Source of the DNA: Hydractinia symbiolongicarpus
Taxonomy: Eukaryota > Cnidaria > Hydrozoa > Anthoathecata > Hydractiniidae
NCBI RefSeq assembly: GCF_029227915.1
Contig: NC_079882.1
Location: forward strand, 4,712,001-4,776,000
Reading direction: 5' to 3'
DNA: 64,000 nucleotides
Position numbers and translations under genes: made by a program. Numbering within the stretch: the stretch's first letter is position 1; each line of letters begins with the position of its first letter. Under the pieces are notes generated by a model, which saw only the letters and a list, made by a program, of their open reading frames with translations, was not told where the DNA came from and did no database searches. This document shows positions 47,801 through 60,300 of the stretch, piece by piece.

Positions 47801-48124
47801 TTCCTAGCGCATTAACAGACAGAATACGGTTATCATTAAAGAGAGTGTTCATATTATCAAGCTTTAAGCTAATGAGTTTGAAAATGTTGATGCTTAAACG
47901 TTAAGCAAACTTAGAAGATTGATATCTCTCAAATAAAATTTATAGGAAAATAAAAAAATGATTTTAGTATTAATCGAAGGTTTGTTTACAGGAAACGAAA
48001 CAAGAATCCATTAGCAGCGAATTGGTAGAAGTAATTATTTTCAAAGTCTTCCTTATCCCTTAAGAAAGTTTTGTATGCGGTCAGTTCAAGGCAGAAAAAG
48101 CTATGGAAAGTGGAATCAACTTTT

Positions 48125-48130
48125 TTTATT
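48125..48130 (-). promoter_or_regulatory. Candidate polyadenylation signal of the LIM gene
   Basis: AATAAA on the minus strand, about 230 nt beyond the stop codon at 48357. Confidence 0.4.
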
Positions 48131-48356
48131 GTCATTTAAATTTTACAGTATGTGAAACAACAGCATTGAACAACGCCTTTATCTTCATTTTGGATCTCCT
48201 TTCTTAAAAATTTTTAGCACGTCTGACTACTGACATTACGTGCTTGTGAAGCACCTTAGAGACAAATATTAAACACAAACAAAAACATTAGAGTAAAGCT
48301 ATTATTTTTATATTACATTTCATATATACAATTTTCAAGTGTTTCTTTCTTCAACA

Positions 48357-51300
48357 TCATACCTCGGAGAGCTGTTCACCTATGGAAGAAAAAAAGGAAA
48401 ATTAATGAAGGGGATTAACACGCCGAAGGACTAGCCTTTTCAAGAAATTGAAATAGATAGTATGTGGATGGAGCTAAACACTTTTTAAGTAGTCCTCCTC
48501 ATCTAACTTTATAGTGGAAAAGAAATAGCAAGACAAGGCGAATTCTAATCAAACTTGACCAAATTCAAACTTAAAATAAACATAGCTATAACTTGTGTGT
48601 TTAAAAATTGCTTTCATAAAAAAATTTCAAGTCAGAAAGAAACATCAAAATTAAAAAAAAAAACGTACCGTTTTGAGCCGAGAAGCAAAATCGACAATGT
48701 AGTTCATAATTAACAATACGAACTCGTATAGCATGTCTATCATTTAAATAAGCTCTGCATACCACGCAGAGAAAGCATTTTAAATGCCAGTAAAAGTTTT
48801 GTCCGTCCACATGCATTAAGCGTTCGTCACTAATCATCTTGCAGCAGGAGGTGCAACGTAACTGAGCTTTTCTTTGTCTGATAAGAGGACGTGCTAGATA
48901 GGTCTTTTCTGAATTAAGATCACGAAAACTTTCATGATCTGAGAAGTACCCACGATGATCAGTTTGATGCGTGAAGTTACTCTTCCTTCTGCTTTCATAA
49001 AAAACTTCATCATCATCCGAAAAACAAGCTGGTCTTGTTGAAGGTTTATTTGCATGTGTTTTATTTACATTTAAAGTTTGATTACGCTTATCATTTGACA
49101 TACGTCCATTGTGTACATTGCCACTATCAGTAATGTCTAGTGAAGGTGGTTTACTGCCCATGCTATTGTTCCTAGAACTTTCATGAGATGAAGTCCTACC
49201 ACTCCATTTGTTTGGACGTAAGCTTTCAGGCGATGTTGGCTTACTACCAGAGCTGTTGTATCTTGAATTGTCTGAATGGTAAGAGTGTTGATACTTATAT
49301 CCAACACCATCATTTGATCTCGTTTGGCCATCGTTTCTGTATTTTGTGTTAGAATTGTGATCTACCGGAGAGTGGTTATGCAAGGTCTTTTGGTAATCGA
49401 TGTCAGATGTGTTCTGTATACTATGTGAAACGTTTGGCTGTTGAAAGTCGCTATTTCGTGAATGTTGTGATTGGTAGTGTGTATTGATATCGGAAAGGTT
49501 TTTATTCTTATCACGCATTGAACGCTTTATGTTTAGTTTGTAATCTTCGTTGTCATCACGTAGTAGATTCTCGCGAGATGTTTTTAACACCAACTCTTGT
49601 TCTGCTCTAATTTTCATATATCTTTCTGCTTCTCTTGCCATTTCATTCTCCTCCTCCTCTCTTTGTTGTTCTCTAGTTCTTAATTGATGCTGCTTTAATC
49701 GCGTATACTCACGTCTCTCCCTATTTGGTGATAATTTCATATTTTGATACTTTGTTTGTTTCTCATGCGATTCTCGCCATTTTCTTAGTTCTTGTTGTTT
49801 TTGCCAAAACTTTTCTTCTTCCTGCAGCATTTTTATAATCTCTGGTGATACCCCAAATTGTTCTGTTAGTTGATCCTTTGTGTTGACGCCCCTGACCATG
49901 TCCCTAACATTGCGATCATACTTTTCCAGCTTCTTTTTCCTAGGCAATGGTCCTGGATCTTCATCTTTTGATCGGACATAAACTCTATGCTTACCATCTG
50001 CCGTGTCCCAGACATATTCTTTTGAAGATGGGTTAATATGAACTGAATTATTCCTTTGAAATATAACATTCTCATTCGGTGTTAATTGAACATTATTATA
50101 TTTTGGTTGTTGTTGTGGTATAACAACTTTTGGTCCCTCTACGAATTTCTCAATTTTTTTGCTATATTTAAAGTTTGATGATCCGTCTGTATGTCTTCTA
50201 TATTCTCCAACCATGCCAACATCAATGTCATTTCCACGTCTCGATTTACTAGTTACAATAGGCTCGGATCGTCGTTTCTCCAGTTTTTCTTTATTTAGCG
50301 GTGGTTTGCCAGACATAGGTGGTTCAGACCGGCGCTCCTTTGCTCGACCGTTTCGTCCATTAATTTCTTCGTGATGCCGATCTCGAGAACCATTCGTCTG
50401 GACATGATGACTTGGGTGATAATTGTTTCTTGGAACAGACACAGATCTTGCATCTCCATTTCTGTCGTGTTTACGAGATGTTCTAGACTCTGATTCTGAT
50501 CGGCGAGACTCCTCTTTGTGCTTATGTTTATCGATATTTTTATCATTACTTTTGTTTTTATGTTTTTTATTTTCCTTTTTATCCTGTTTTAGGTTCTTCT
50601 CTTTCTTCTTTTTAGACTTTTTATCTGTTTCTCTCATAATACCCGGCATGGTATCATCAATACCTGAATCGTGGCCTTCTTCAATCACAATCTCATAATC
50701 ACCCGAACAACTTTCTTCGCTACTCTCATAATAAACGCTCGATGTATAGCTTAAACCTTCACAAGATGCTGGCTTTAAATATACCTCTTCTTCCTTGTTC
50801 GTACTATCTGCGATTAAATTAAATTGTTTTTCTGCATCATAAAACTGCTCTTTACTCTTGTTTTTGTCACTTCCCACAGAAAGTAATTCGTTTACGATGT
50901 CATCTAAGTCAATGGAACGCCGTCTTCTCGTTGTTAATGTCGTTCCAGTCGAGTAACTACTAATTGAATCTAGAATAAAAGAACATATTTATTTACATCC
51001 ACAATAGATTAACTATCGTTATAAAGCATCTTTAATTACAAAATGAGTGGGCTATAATATCGGCACTAAAAAACTAATTCGGCTTAATTGCTGTTATTAG
51101 CTTACAAAAAGCAGTAAATAGGAATTTCCACGACACTTATATGAAAAAGCTGTAGCAGCGGTTTTTTTCTATTCATGCTTAATTTTAGTGCATAGATCTT
51201 TTTCTTACAAATTGAAGGAAAAGGTTTTACAATGTGTAACTTTATGTAGCTTAAGGAGAAAAAAGGGCGATAGTGAAGTTGAAAGAGAGGAAGACTGGGC

Positions 51301-54300
51301 GTGAGGAGAGTTGCCCTAGCACAAAGATTTTCTCTCTGCAAATAAAATTTAATACAGCACATCGATTATTAAATGTGCCCCAAAAACTACGCCCTTTATT
51401 TTACGGTAGCAAAAATATAAAATTCTGGTTAAAGTTTCCACTAAATAACTATGTCTTTTTTTTAGTTATATCTACAACTTTTTGTGTCCTTGGCTGATTA
51501 TATTAGCTTTTAGCCTGTAGTTTGTGTAAAGGTGTAAAAAAAAAAAAAAAAACAGAAAAATATATTCTTCATTTTATATTAATTTAGAGCAACTGTGATA
51601 AATGGAAAAGAAATTATGTTTATAATAAAACAAGAAAAAACACAGCAAAATATAAACTTGCATGCTTACACTAGTCGATAGCTATGTCAACAGCTTGAGT
51701 ATTTTTAAAGTTAATTTTTAAAAATAGGGTATTGGCATAGACCCATTTACCCATCTCCGATCCGTCTACATAGGAATATAAGTGGAGGGGTTATATTCCA
51801 GTGACGGAGGATGACCAAACATGTGTGAGAAAGAGACGCGCTTAGTATCGACGGACCTTTATCTTTTGCAGAGTCACACAAATCATATTGCTGTTACATT
51901 TTGATTAAAACGTAAAAGAAGCTTACATTTTTGTTTATATTAGCAGTCCACTTAAGTGTATCTGCTACCTCGAACGTTCACCACCTTAAGCTTTTCCTAC
52001 TCCCTTCCGCATTAATGAACTTGTATATTGATAATAATTAGAAAAATTACAAAGGAAAGAGAAAATTCAAATTGATTTTTTTGAAATCCTTATTTCCTGG
52101 TTATGTCTAGCTGATAGCAAGTTTTGTTTTTGACTGCGGGCTAACTTTAGGGAAGTTAGAAACAAAGCTGCTACAACAGTTCCGAAAAGGATTAGGAATA
52201 CAACCGAAATTCTATCATATATGATAGAAAACAAGTAAAGAAAAACAAACGATATAAAGTATGCTAAGGAAATCATAATTTGACCGCACAAAAAAACTAT
52301 TTTGCATTTCGCGTTTCATTTTTAGACAATATCAAATCAAGTTATCACATTTTTTTTTAAATAATACATAGTGGAACTATTACTTAAATACAGCACCAGA
52401 ATGAGACGCTTTTGTGAAACATGTAACTTCCACCAGGTGACAAATCAACAAACTTTTCCAAACAATAATTACGCATACATAAGTACAGATATTTTAATTG
52501 TTTCATTCGCCTTATGTCTACCATTTTAAATGTATGTTTTCAACACGACCTTACAAATACTGTACATCTTAGCATGAAAAACATTAAACAATTGAAATAA
52601 CGTGCTATCAAAATAAACTATTAAGTAGTTTAAAATTTATTTTTACAAAGAAAGTTTGCAGCTTAGTTTATTGTTTGCAATGATTTAAAGTAAAAATCTC
52701 TGATGTAAATATTGTAAAAAAAATTGAGGAGGTAACAAAATGATTATTTTAAATATGCACAAGTAGCAAAATCATTCTTAAAAGAAAACCTCGAAGCCGA
52801 ATCAATAATCAGTTATAAATACCTTTGTGTAACTGATGCATAAAAGCTTTAAGATGAACACTCTTTAGGGAGGTAACCAAGGAGAGATAACAATGTATCA
52901 ATCAAACGGTAGAAATGAGAAGCTCTATTTTTTTAAATCGCCAAATGTTGTTTTCATGCTTTAAGTCAAACCCTTACAAGGTGTTATTCCGAATGAAAAA
53001 ATTCAACTTTTATAGTAGGCCCAACTTTAGAAAAGACATTTAGACAACTATAAGACAAACAAACCTTTTTTCCACTGATCTTCTTCGATCTTCAAAGGCG
53101 TCATGGATAATGGCGTACAAGCAGGAGACAGAGTTAATCCTGGCATGACAGGTGACATCGGAGAAGCTGGCACTAAACTGTCATCACTTGTATTACTTGA
53201 GACTTCAATCTTTTCTTCGTCTAACATCGACAGCAAAACATTAAGCTCCTTAATTTCTTTTTTACTCACACTGTTCATTTTATTTCGATCAGTTTTATGT
53301 TGGCCGATGAGTGATGTTGCGCTGGTGCTGATATTATTCATTTTGTCTCGATCGGTTTTATGTTGCCCAAGGAATGATATTTTACTTGTGTTAATACTAT
53401 TCATTTTATCTCGATCATTGTTACTCTCTTCATATCTGCTAAGCGTAGAATAAGGTGATTCTGTCCTGCTAATACTATGGTCTATATCGTACACGTTTTC
53501 ATAAGATTGCTCGATATTGGGCGATAGGTGTTGGGATGTTGCGGTGCTAGGAGAGGGTACTATGGAAACAGAGAAAGTCGGTGACACCAGTGAACTTGGC
53601 GTGCCTCCATTTTGACTTGCCGTTGAGTACCCTTCATCTAATGTCCCCCCTGGTGTGAGGGGTAACTGAAGATTGTGACCTACAACAAAATACATTGAGC
53701 GTGAGATCATGTATATGGCACACATAGAAGACTAATTACAAATTTATACTAAAGTCTTAAAATGCATGGATAACTTTAAAGGTTGTTAAAAATATTCACC
53801 TTTGTTTATATGCTTGCCGGCACTTGCTTTTTTAGGTTTCGGGCTTCTTGAAAAGAAGTGCGTCTTTTTCACGTGGTTGTTGTTTAAATCTTTAACCTCC
53901 TCCTTCTCCGGAAAGAGATAAGATCTGGGTGAGAATGTTACAAACTGAACACGTTGTGGAGAGCTCTGCTGTGTCGGTGATGTGGCATTCTTCATTGCAA
54001 GAAACTCGTTGTACTAAACATGTAGAACAAAAACAAACAAATAACATCTTGTTAATTAGCTTGCTTATCCAAATCACAATTAAATTATGTTAAGATGCTC
54101 TTATTAGTCCACAGAGACAAATATTGTATTAACTTAATTCAGCATACCATATAAGAAGCATAACACAATATAATATAAGTAGCGTAAATAAAGCATCTTT
54201 AAATGAATTCAGATAATCGTACAAATCTAGACAGATTTCTTTGGGTTAAGCAAACTTAAGCTATGAACATGTTTAAGGATTACTGTCTAAAAATAAATGC

Positions 54301-57300
54301 CTTCAAACATCCCTGCGGTGGTGTATTAAATCTTTTAACATGTGTGAACACAGCGATTGGTTTAATAATTAACTCCTCCTTGTTGACTTAAAAAGTGAAT
54401 ATATAATTATCTTTGCGGTAGGTGGGCAGAGCCTTTGCCTTGGAGATATAATATATAACTACTTTCTCGCGTAAAAACAGATTCAAGATATTTCTGCTAC
54501 AAAAACACATCTAACATGAAACAAAAACACAAGTAACGGCATGCAAATACGTGGTGAAGTTTTTTATTATTATAACGTCAATGTTGATGATCTGATGCAT
54601 ATATCTTCAATGATATTTCTTCTTCCCAAGCCGAGCTGACGTCACAATTTGGCAAAAAAACAATGTTATTCTATAAAAACTCAACTTTTAAAAACAAAAC
54701 AAAAACAACAAAGTTTAGAACGAACGTTTAACTCGATTTTATTAACAACAAAACTTGGAGCCTTGAAACTAAGATTTCCTTGACTTAGTTAGACTTAATT
54801 TTAAAATGATTATGGAGTCATCCATTACCACAGCTCACTTTCTTCTAAACTAAATGTTTTGCCTCCTAACACCGATTCATGATAGCTCATTTTTTCTAAC
54901 AACGATGTGTCACATAACTTTCCGACTTGAGATGTGATTAAAAGCTTGGATTGAATTACTAAACGCGAAAAAAATTCTCGTAATGTTGTGTATAAGATGA
55001 CATTTCGAGTGGAAAGTCACATCCATGAACACTGTTTCGCTGACACTAAAACGATCGTGCAAAGCTCTGTGAATTTTGATTCGCCTATAACTTCATGTAG
55101 TTTGTCACATCTTCATTCATGCGATTTCCAATTCAACGCAGTTAATTGGTAAAACGGTGATTTAAAATGTTGAAATGGTAAATATTTGTGAAGGTTAAAC
55201 ATGTTAGTAAACAATCTTTTTTCATTTCAATCAATCAAAGAAAATGCAGTTTTTACAAATAAAAATTAAAACACGCAAAGCTAAAAAATTTAAAAAATAT
55301 ACGTTCAAACAGAAAATAAAACCTGCAACTTTAGTATAACATTTCGTACACTGCTACATTAGATTAGATGTTACTAAGTTCAAATCCAGTCAAACACTTA
55401 TCGATTCGATATTAAAAAGCAATACTCTTTTAAAGCGTAAATGAAATAAAAAAAATGAATGAAAGCATTTATACTTCTCAATAAACTCAAAGAATTCGCA
55501 CGTTTATTTTTCCTTCGTTAAAAAAGCAATCACAAAACACGTTAAAATTTCATACAAATTTTTAAGATTATAAGGCGCCGATTTTAAAGGAATTTCGCAC
55601 TGTATCACCTTAAATTTAAGAACACTATGGCTCTATAACAGTATAAACATTCAAATATAGGAAGAGTTTTTTGAACCTTAGTTACCAGTACTTCTGCAAC
55701 AGTTGCTATGACAACGTAAAGACAGAAGTACAGGCAGAATTTCTATATTAATAATACCCGTTGTCCGTCTGTTTGTAACACATTGGGTAGTATTGCGGAA
55801 ACACGAAATGCGATATGTAAGAGACAGGCTATCGAGTAGTTAAAAAGTAATACTCCACTCTTCAAAATGGTAACCCTTGAGTTATAAGTGTTGGTTAAAG
55901 AAAAGAAATGGTTTATGTTTGGTGCCGTTCCCATTTTAACTGCTTTCTAAAACATGCACTTTCCACGATGTCTAATTCGCTAAGAGTTGTATTCAACGGT
56001 GGAGAGTGACCGATGTACTTTATTCATCTTGTAAGATTTAATAAGGTCAATACCGGAATTTGTTAAAAGCAAAGAGAGGCAAGTTATTAAGTACTTGCCA
56101 TTATAACTTTTACGAATAAGATACTTTATTTTTTCCTGTTAGACACACAAAAAAATAAATGTTCAAATTTACCAAAATAACGTTAGCATGTTAACTCCTC
56201 TTCTTCAATGTTAATCTCGACTCTTTTTTAAGGAGAGATAATTCCTCAGAAATTATCCGTAGCTATTTGGATCACACTGAAGCCATACTCTCATTAAACA
56301 GGTTTATTTTAAAAAACAGAAATATAGTTTTGCTATTTTAGATACATAGAACTTTGAATATGCTGAATTAGACACACCCATCTATCCCTTACACCTTAAA
56401 ATTTAAACTTTATTAAGAAGTGCACGAAATATTTAAAACTAAACCCATCGCTTGGCTATTTCTTGTAAAACATTAATGCAGATAATAATACAAAAAATAA
56501 ACGTGCGAAACCTCAAAATCAATACGAACCTGTTGGTTAAAAAAGCTACAACTTTTCGATGAAATTTTTCTCTATATGCATCGCGTATGTGCAGTTCTTA
56601 CGCTCGTGTCTTCACTAACGCAACTATCTGTTCATAGCTACATATCACTTTCTCCTCCTTCAGAAACTAACGCCAGAAATTAAGCAATATAAATTCCTAT
56701 TGTATATCATCATAATTACCTTTTCATTCGTAGCTGCAGGATTAATTACAAATGAGGATTTTTTATCCCATTTCTCTTCGTTTTTATCAATAAATCATTT
56801 TAGCAAAAGGTTTCGTGATTTACTTTTGGCACTTAATGCATTCTCCGCTATAATACTGACCTTGGTTATATTTCTATGACAACGTGTTCTAAAAACGCAA
56901 CACATAATTGGTTATTGATGTTCGTTCATCTATAATTAAATGACCCTGGCCATTAATGAAATATTAGTAATTGAATGAGGTTATTATATAAAATTCAAAC
57001 CCGATATGATGTCCTCAAATCATTTCAAACAAATTTATCTGATATACCGGTGGATTCTCCCTATTCGGTCAGGGGTTTTCTTGAACATACTATGACCGGG
57101 GGGGGGGGGGGAATCCGCCCCCCCCCCCAATAACTTTTCATAGGGTTGTTCAAATTGAATCAAACTTAACACACATATAGTACGTCATAAAAGGAAAAAA
57201 ATGGCAGCAATAAATTTTTGCTTGCGTCAGCACATTTTCTGTGACGTCATCAGAAGCTTGAATTTTCTTAAAAATGCCACTACCTGCCTAAAATTTAATT

Positions 57301-60300
57301 ACTTTTGTTCAGAGCGAATTTTTGCATTCTGTTTGAAGTTTCTGACAGCTAAATAAAAGTTATTTAACAAATTTTCCGGTTTTTGCGTGGATGGCTTAAA
57401 AAATTGCTAAAAATTGCCCGAAAATCCGGAAAGAGTACCACCAAACTGTGATCGCTATCCACCTTGTCTACGCGTATACGCAGCGATTTTACAGCCAGTC
57501 GGCCGCAGGGTAATGACAATTTTGCGTCAATTTTTTTGTCCACGATTGTAGTCTTAAAACGCTTGGTTTTATAATGAATCCTGTTCTACTCTTATCATTT
57601 TGTTACCACAAATAGTTAAAATTAATGTCAAGCTAAAAGACGCTCCTTTTCTTAATTTTGCATAGATAGATTAAATGTGTTCTTCCAAAAATACCTCTCT
57701 CTGTTGTTTTTCCTTGAAGCAATTATATTCAGACTAAAAGGTACATCCATAATAAAGCCATAAAACTGCTTTATAATTTAAAATTTTACTGATGAAGAAA
57801 TAATACCTTTGGTGGAGCATCTTTCCTGACGATGCGAAAATACGGTTTAGCAATATTTTCAACAGAACAACAATGCTGCAGCACATGATCATGAAATTTC
57901 ACAACTTTTTTATGTTTCTTTAGTGAGGAGCAATTTTGGTATTGAGAAGGCTTATGAAGCATCTCTAAGGATTTTTCGTCAAGAAACTAAAAAAAACAAA
58001 AAAAATTATATAAAAGCATATTAGGCAAAAAAGCGAATATTTGACTTTACAGAGAACTTTGAAAATGCTACAATTTCTATCTTTTTCCGTGTACCAATTA
58101 TGTTAGTCAATATTTTACATGACATGATAATAGCCACTGAAGAAAAAAAGGTGGAGAGTAATAGAAATCACAATTGTTTGTTGTTGTTGTTGCTTTTATC
58201 ACGAAAACCTTAAATAACATATCAATAACTGTTCCTTTCATTATAATTCCAGAATCGAAATTCGACAGGGTGATATCCCATGCACAGTTCTCTTAAAGAT
58301 AAAATTGTGTCTGTGCTTTAAGACCTGAACGAATCAAACATCCAATCTAAAGGTAAGTTTCTGCCCAAAACCATGATTTGTGTAAAGATATTTAATATAA
58401 AAAGAACTCACAATAATATTTTCGTGTTTTTCTGTGTTTATCAATCCATAAAACGAATCAAAATTAAAACCAGATATGAATCTATCATATTTCTTCAGTT
58501 CTTTCAATGTTTTTGCCAACCAGTAAAAAGCAAGCAGGATCTAAAACGTGGGAAAACTTTCCATTCTCTAAACCTTCATAAACAAATTAAAAAGCTCTAA
58601 GGAGGAGAGTCGGTTGCATCAATATGTGAGTGCATTAAAATGTAATTATAAATCAATATAGATATAAAAAAGAAAAAAATCAGCCTTGTACCTAGACAAA
58701 GATTAGTTTGCACTACAATTTTTCCACACAGAAAGAAAAAGATGGGAAATGTTTGTGTTGCTATCTAACTTTAACTATGTTAACAGAACAAATTAAGTAA
58801 GTGGCTAAATGCTCAATATATTTCAAAATAACAACCTGAACGAGAAAGTGGAGAATATTGGATCAGGAAATTTTTATGCAGCTAAAAATGAATTGAAGTA
58901 TCCTGTGTGTCACAATAATTGCTTCAGTTGAAAAACTAAACGCTACAAACAAACGAATCTTCTTGATCGCATATTTAGAACGAGTAAAGAATATTCTGAT
59001 GCTTCCATTGGAAAGATCAACGCTATTTTTTATGCTCTTACCTATATAGCAAGACCTATTAAGGTCATCTGTGCTTAAAATTCCCTTAGGTTTTCTTTTA
59101 GCAAAAAAAAAAAAAAAAAATTCAAAAAAACTGAACCTAACAGTTTTTAACAAAGTGACACAGCAACGAACAGAGTTTGGGTCTACGACTCACTATAACG
59201 AGGAAGATAACTTATATGAGCGGATGGTTTTGTTTTGTCTTTGGGTTTTGTTAAAGCAAAAGCTACAAAACATTTGAAACAAAACAAAAATGAAAACAAC
59301 AACAACAGCATTCCAGAGCAGAAACAAACTAATTGTAAACTATAAAAAATGTCACGAAGACTATTACTTACCTTACGTAACCTCAAGTTCCATTCTTGTT
59401 CATATAAACTAAACATCATAGAGAAAGTTATTAAGTTAAAGGTGTTACCATTAAAGACAATTACTGGTAAAACTTAATACTTCGCTGGTAAATACATCTG
59501 TCTGTGAGATAATCCCTTCTTGATTTTACAGTTAGCTGTTTGTGTGAACAAGCAACTTTAATGCTAAAGCAAGCAAGAATAAAAACTCTTCATATGATGA
59601 TTTTTTTGTTTTAAAAATTGTCTAACAAATTACCTTGAATGCCTAATTATTTCTTAAACTTTAAAATCTAGTTAAGCACTAACTTCACATCGAGTCAAAT
59701 TTTGTAAACACTTTCGATCACAGCACGGACAATATTGTCACTTTCCCACACAGATCATGCATGGCCATATCATCTTATTGCAGTCAAACGGGATGCATAA
59801 AATTGATAAAAGGAGGATATTTAAGTGTAAGGATTAAACACTAATCTAACAACTGTGATCACACTATACAAGAAAATGTGTGAGATATTTTCTATCATCT
59901 ATACGATCAATAATATTTATAATATTTAATAATAATATTTATAATATTTAATAATAATATTTATATAATAGAACTTCTCGGAGTCAAAGTAAACATACAT
60001 CTTTAACCTCTGTAAAGGCAAGTTTTTACTTCCACAGTTAGTTGACGCGAACATGTTTACCTGTAATCTCTTTACAGTGACAACTTGTGTTTTCTTACGG
60101 CCCATAACAAACTATTTACATGAATTCATTAAACCTTAAAGTGTTAAAGGATGATTTAAATAATATTCAAAGGTAACTAGATAATAAATTTTACCTGACA
60201 TGGTTACTGACGAGCTGTTACTGAAGGCACAAGATTTTTGTATGTAGCTTGATCAAGTTTCCTATTTTAATTCCTCTTACGTAATATATCTCATTTTTCA

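Larger units (their letters stand above)
47323..48356. other. Intergenic between membrane gene B and the LIM gene
   Basis: It contains the Helitron remnant at 47700-47800 and a candidate polyadenylation signal for the LIM gene near 48125. Nothing else is recognised. Confidence 0.5.
54014..57806. other. LIM-gene intron with Helitron and family X insertions
   Basis: AT-rich, no exon recognised. It contains a Helitron 5' fragment at 55742 and family X copy 3 at 57058. Confidence 0.5.

Noticed and set aside
52067-52291. 74-codon hydrophobic ORF within a LIM-gene intron
   Set aside because: It has a TTG start and AT-driven hydrophobic composition, with no splice sites linking it to neighbours in phase.
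59071-59419. Overlapping ORFs around the A-run near 59105
   Set aside because: Only the 37-nt piece 59408-59372 has splice sites and phase matching the LIM gene; the rest reads through the intron.
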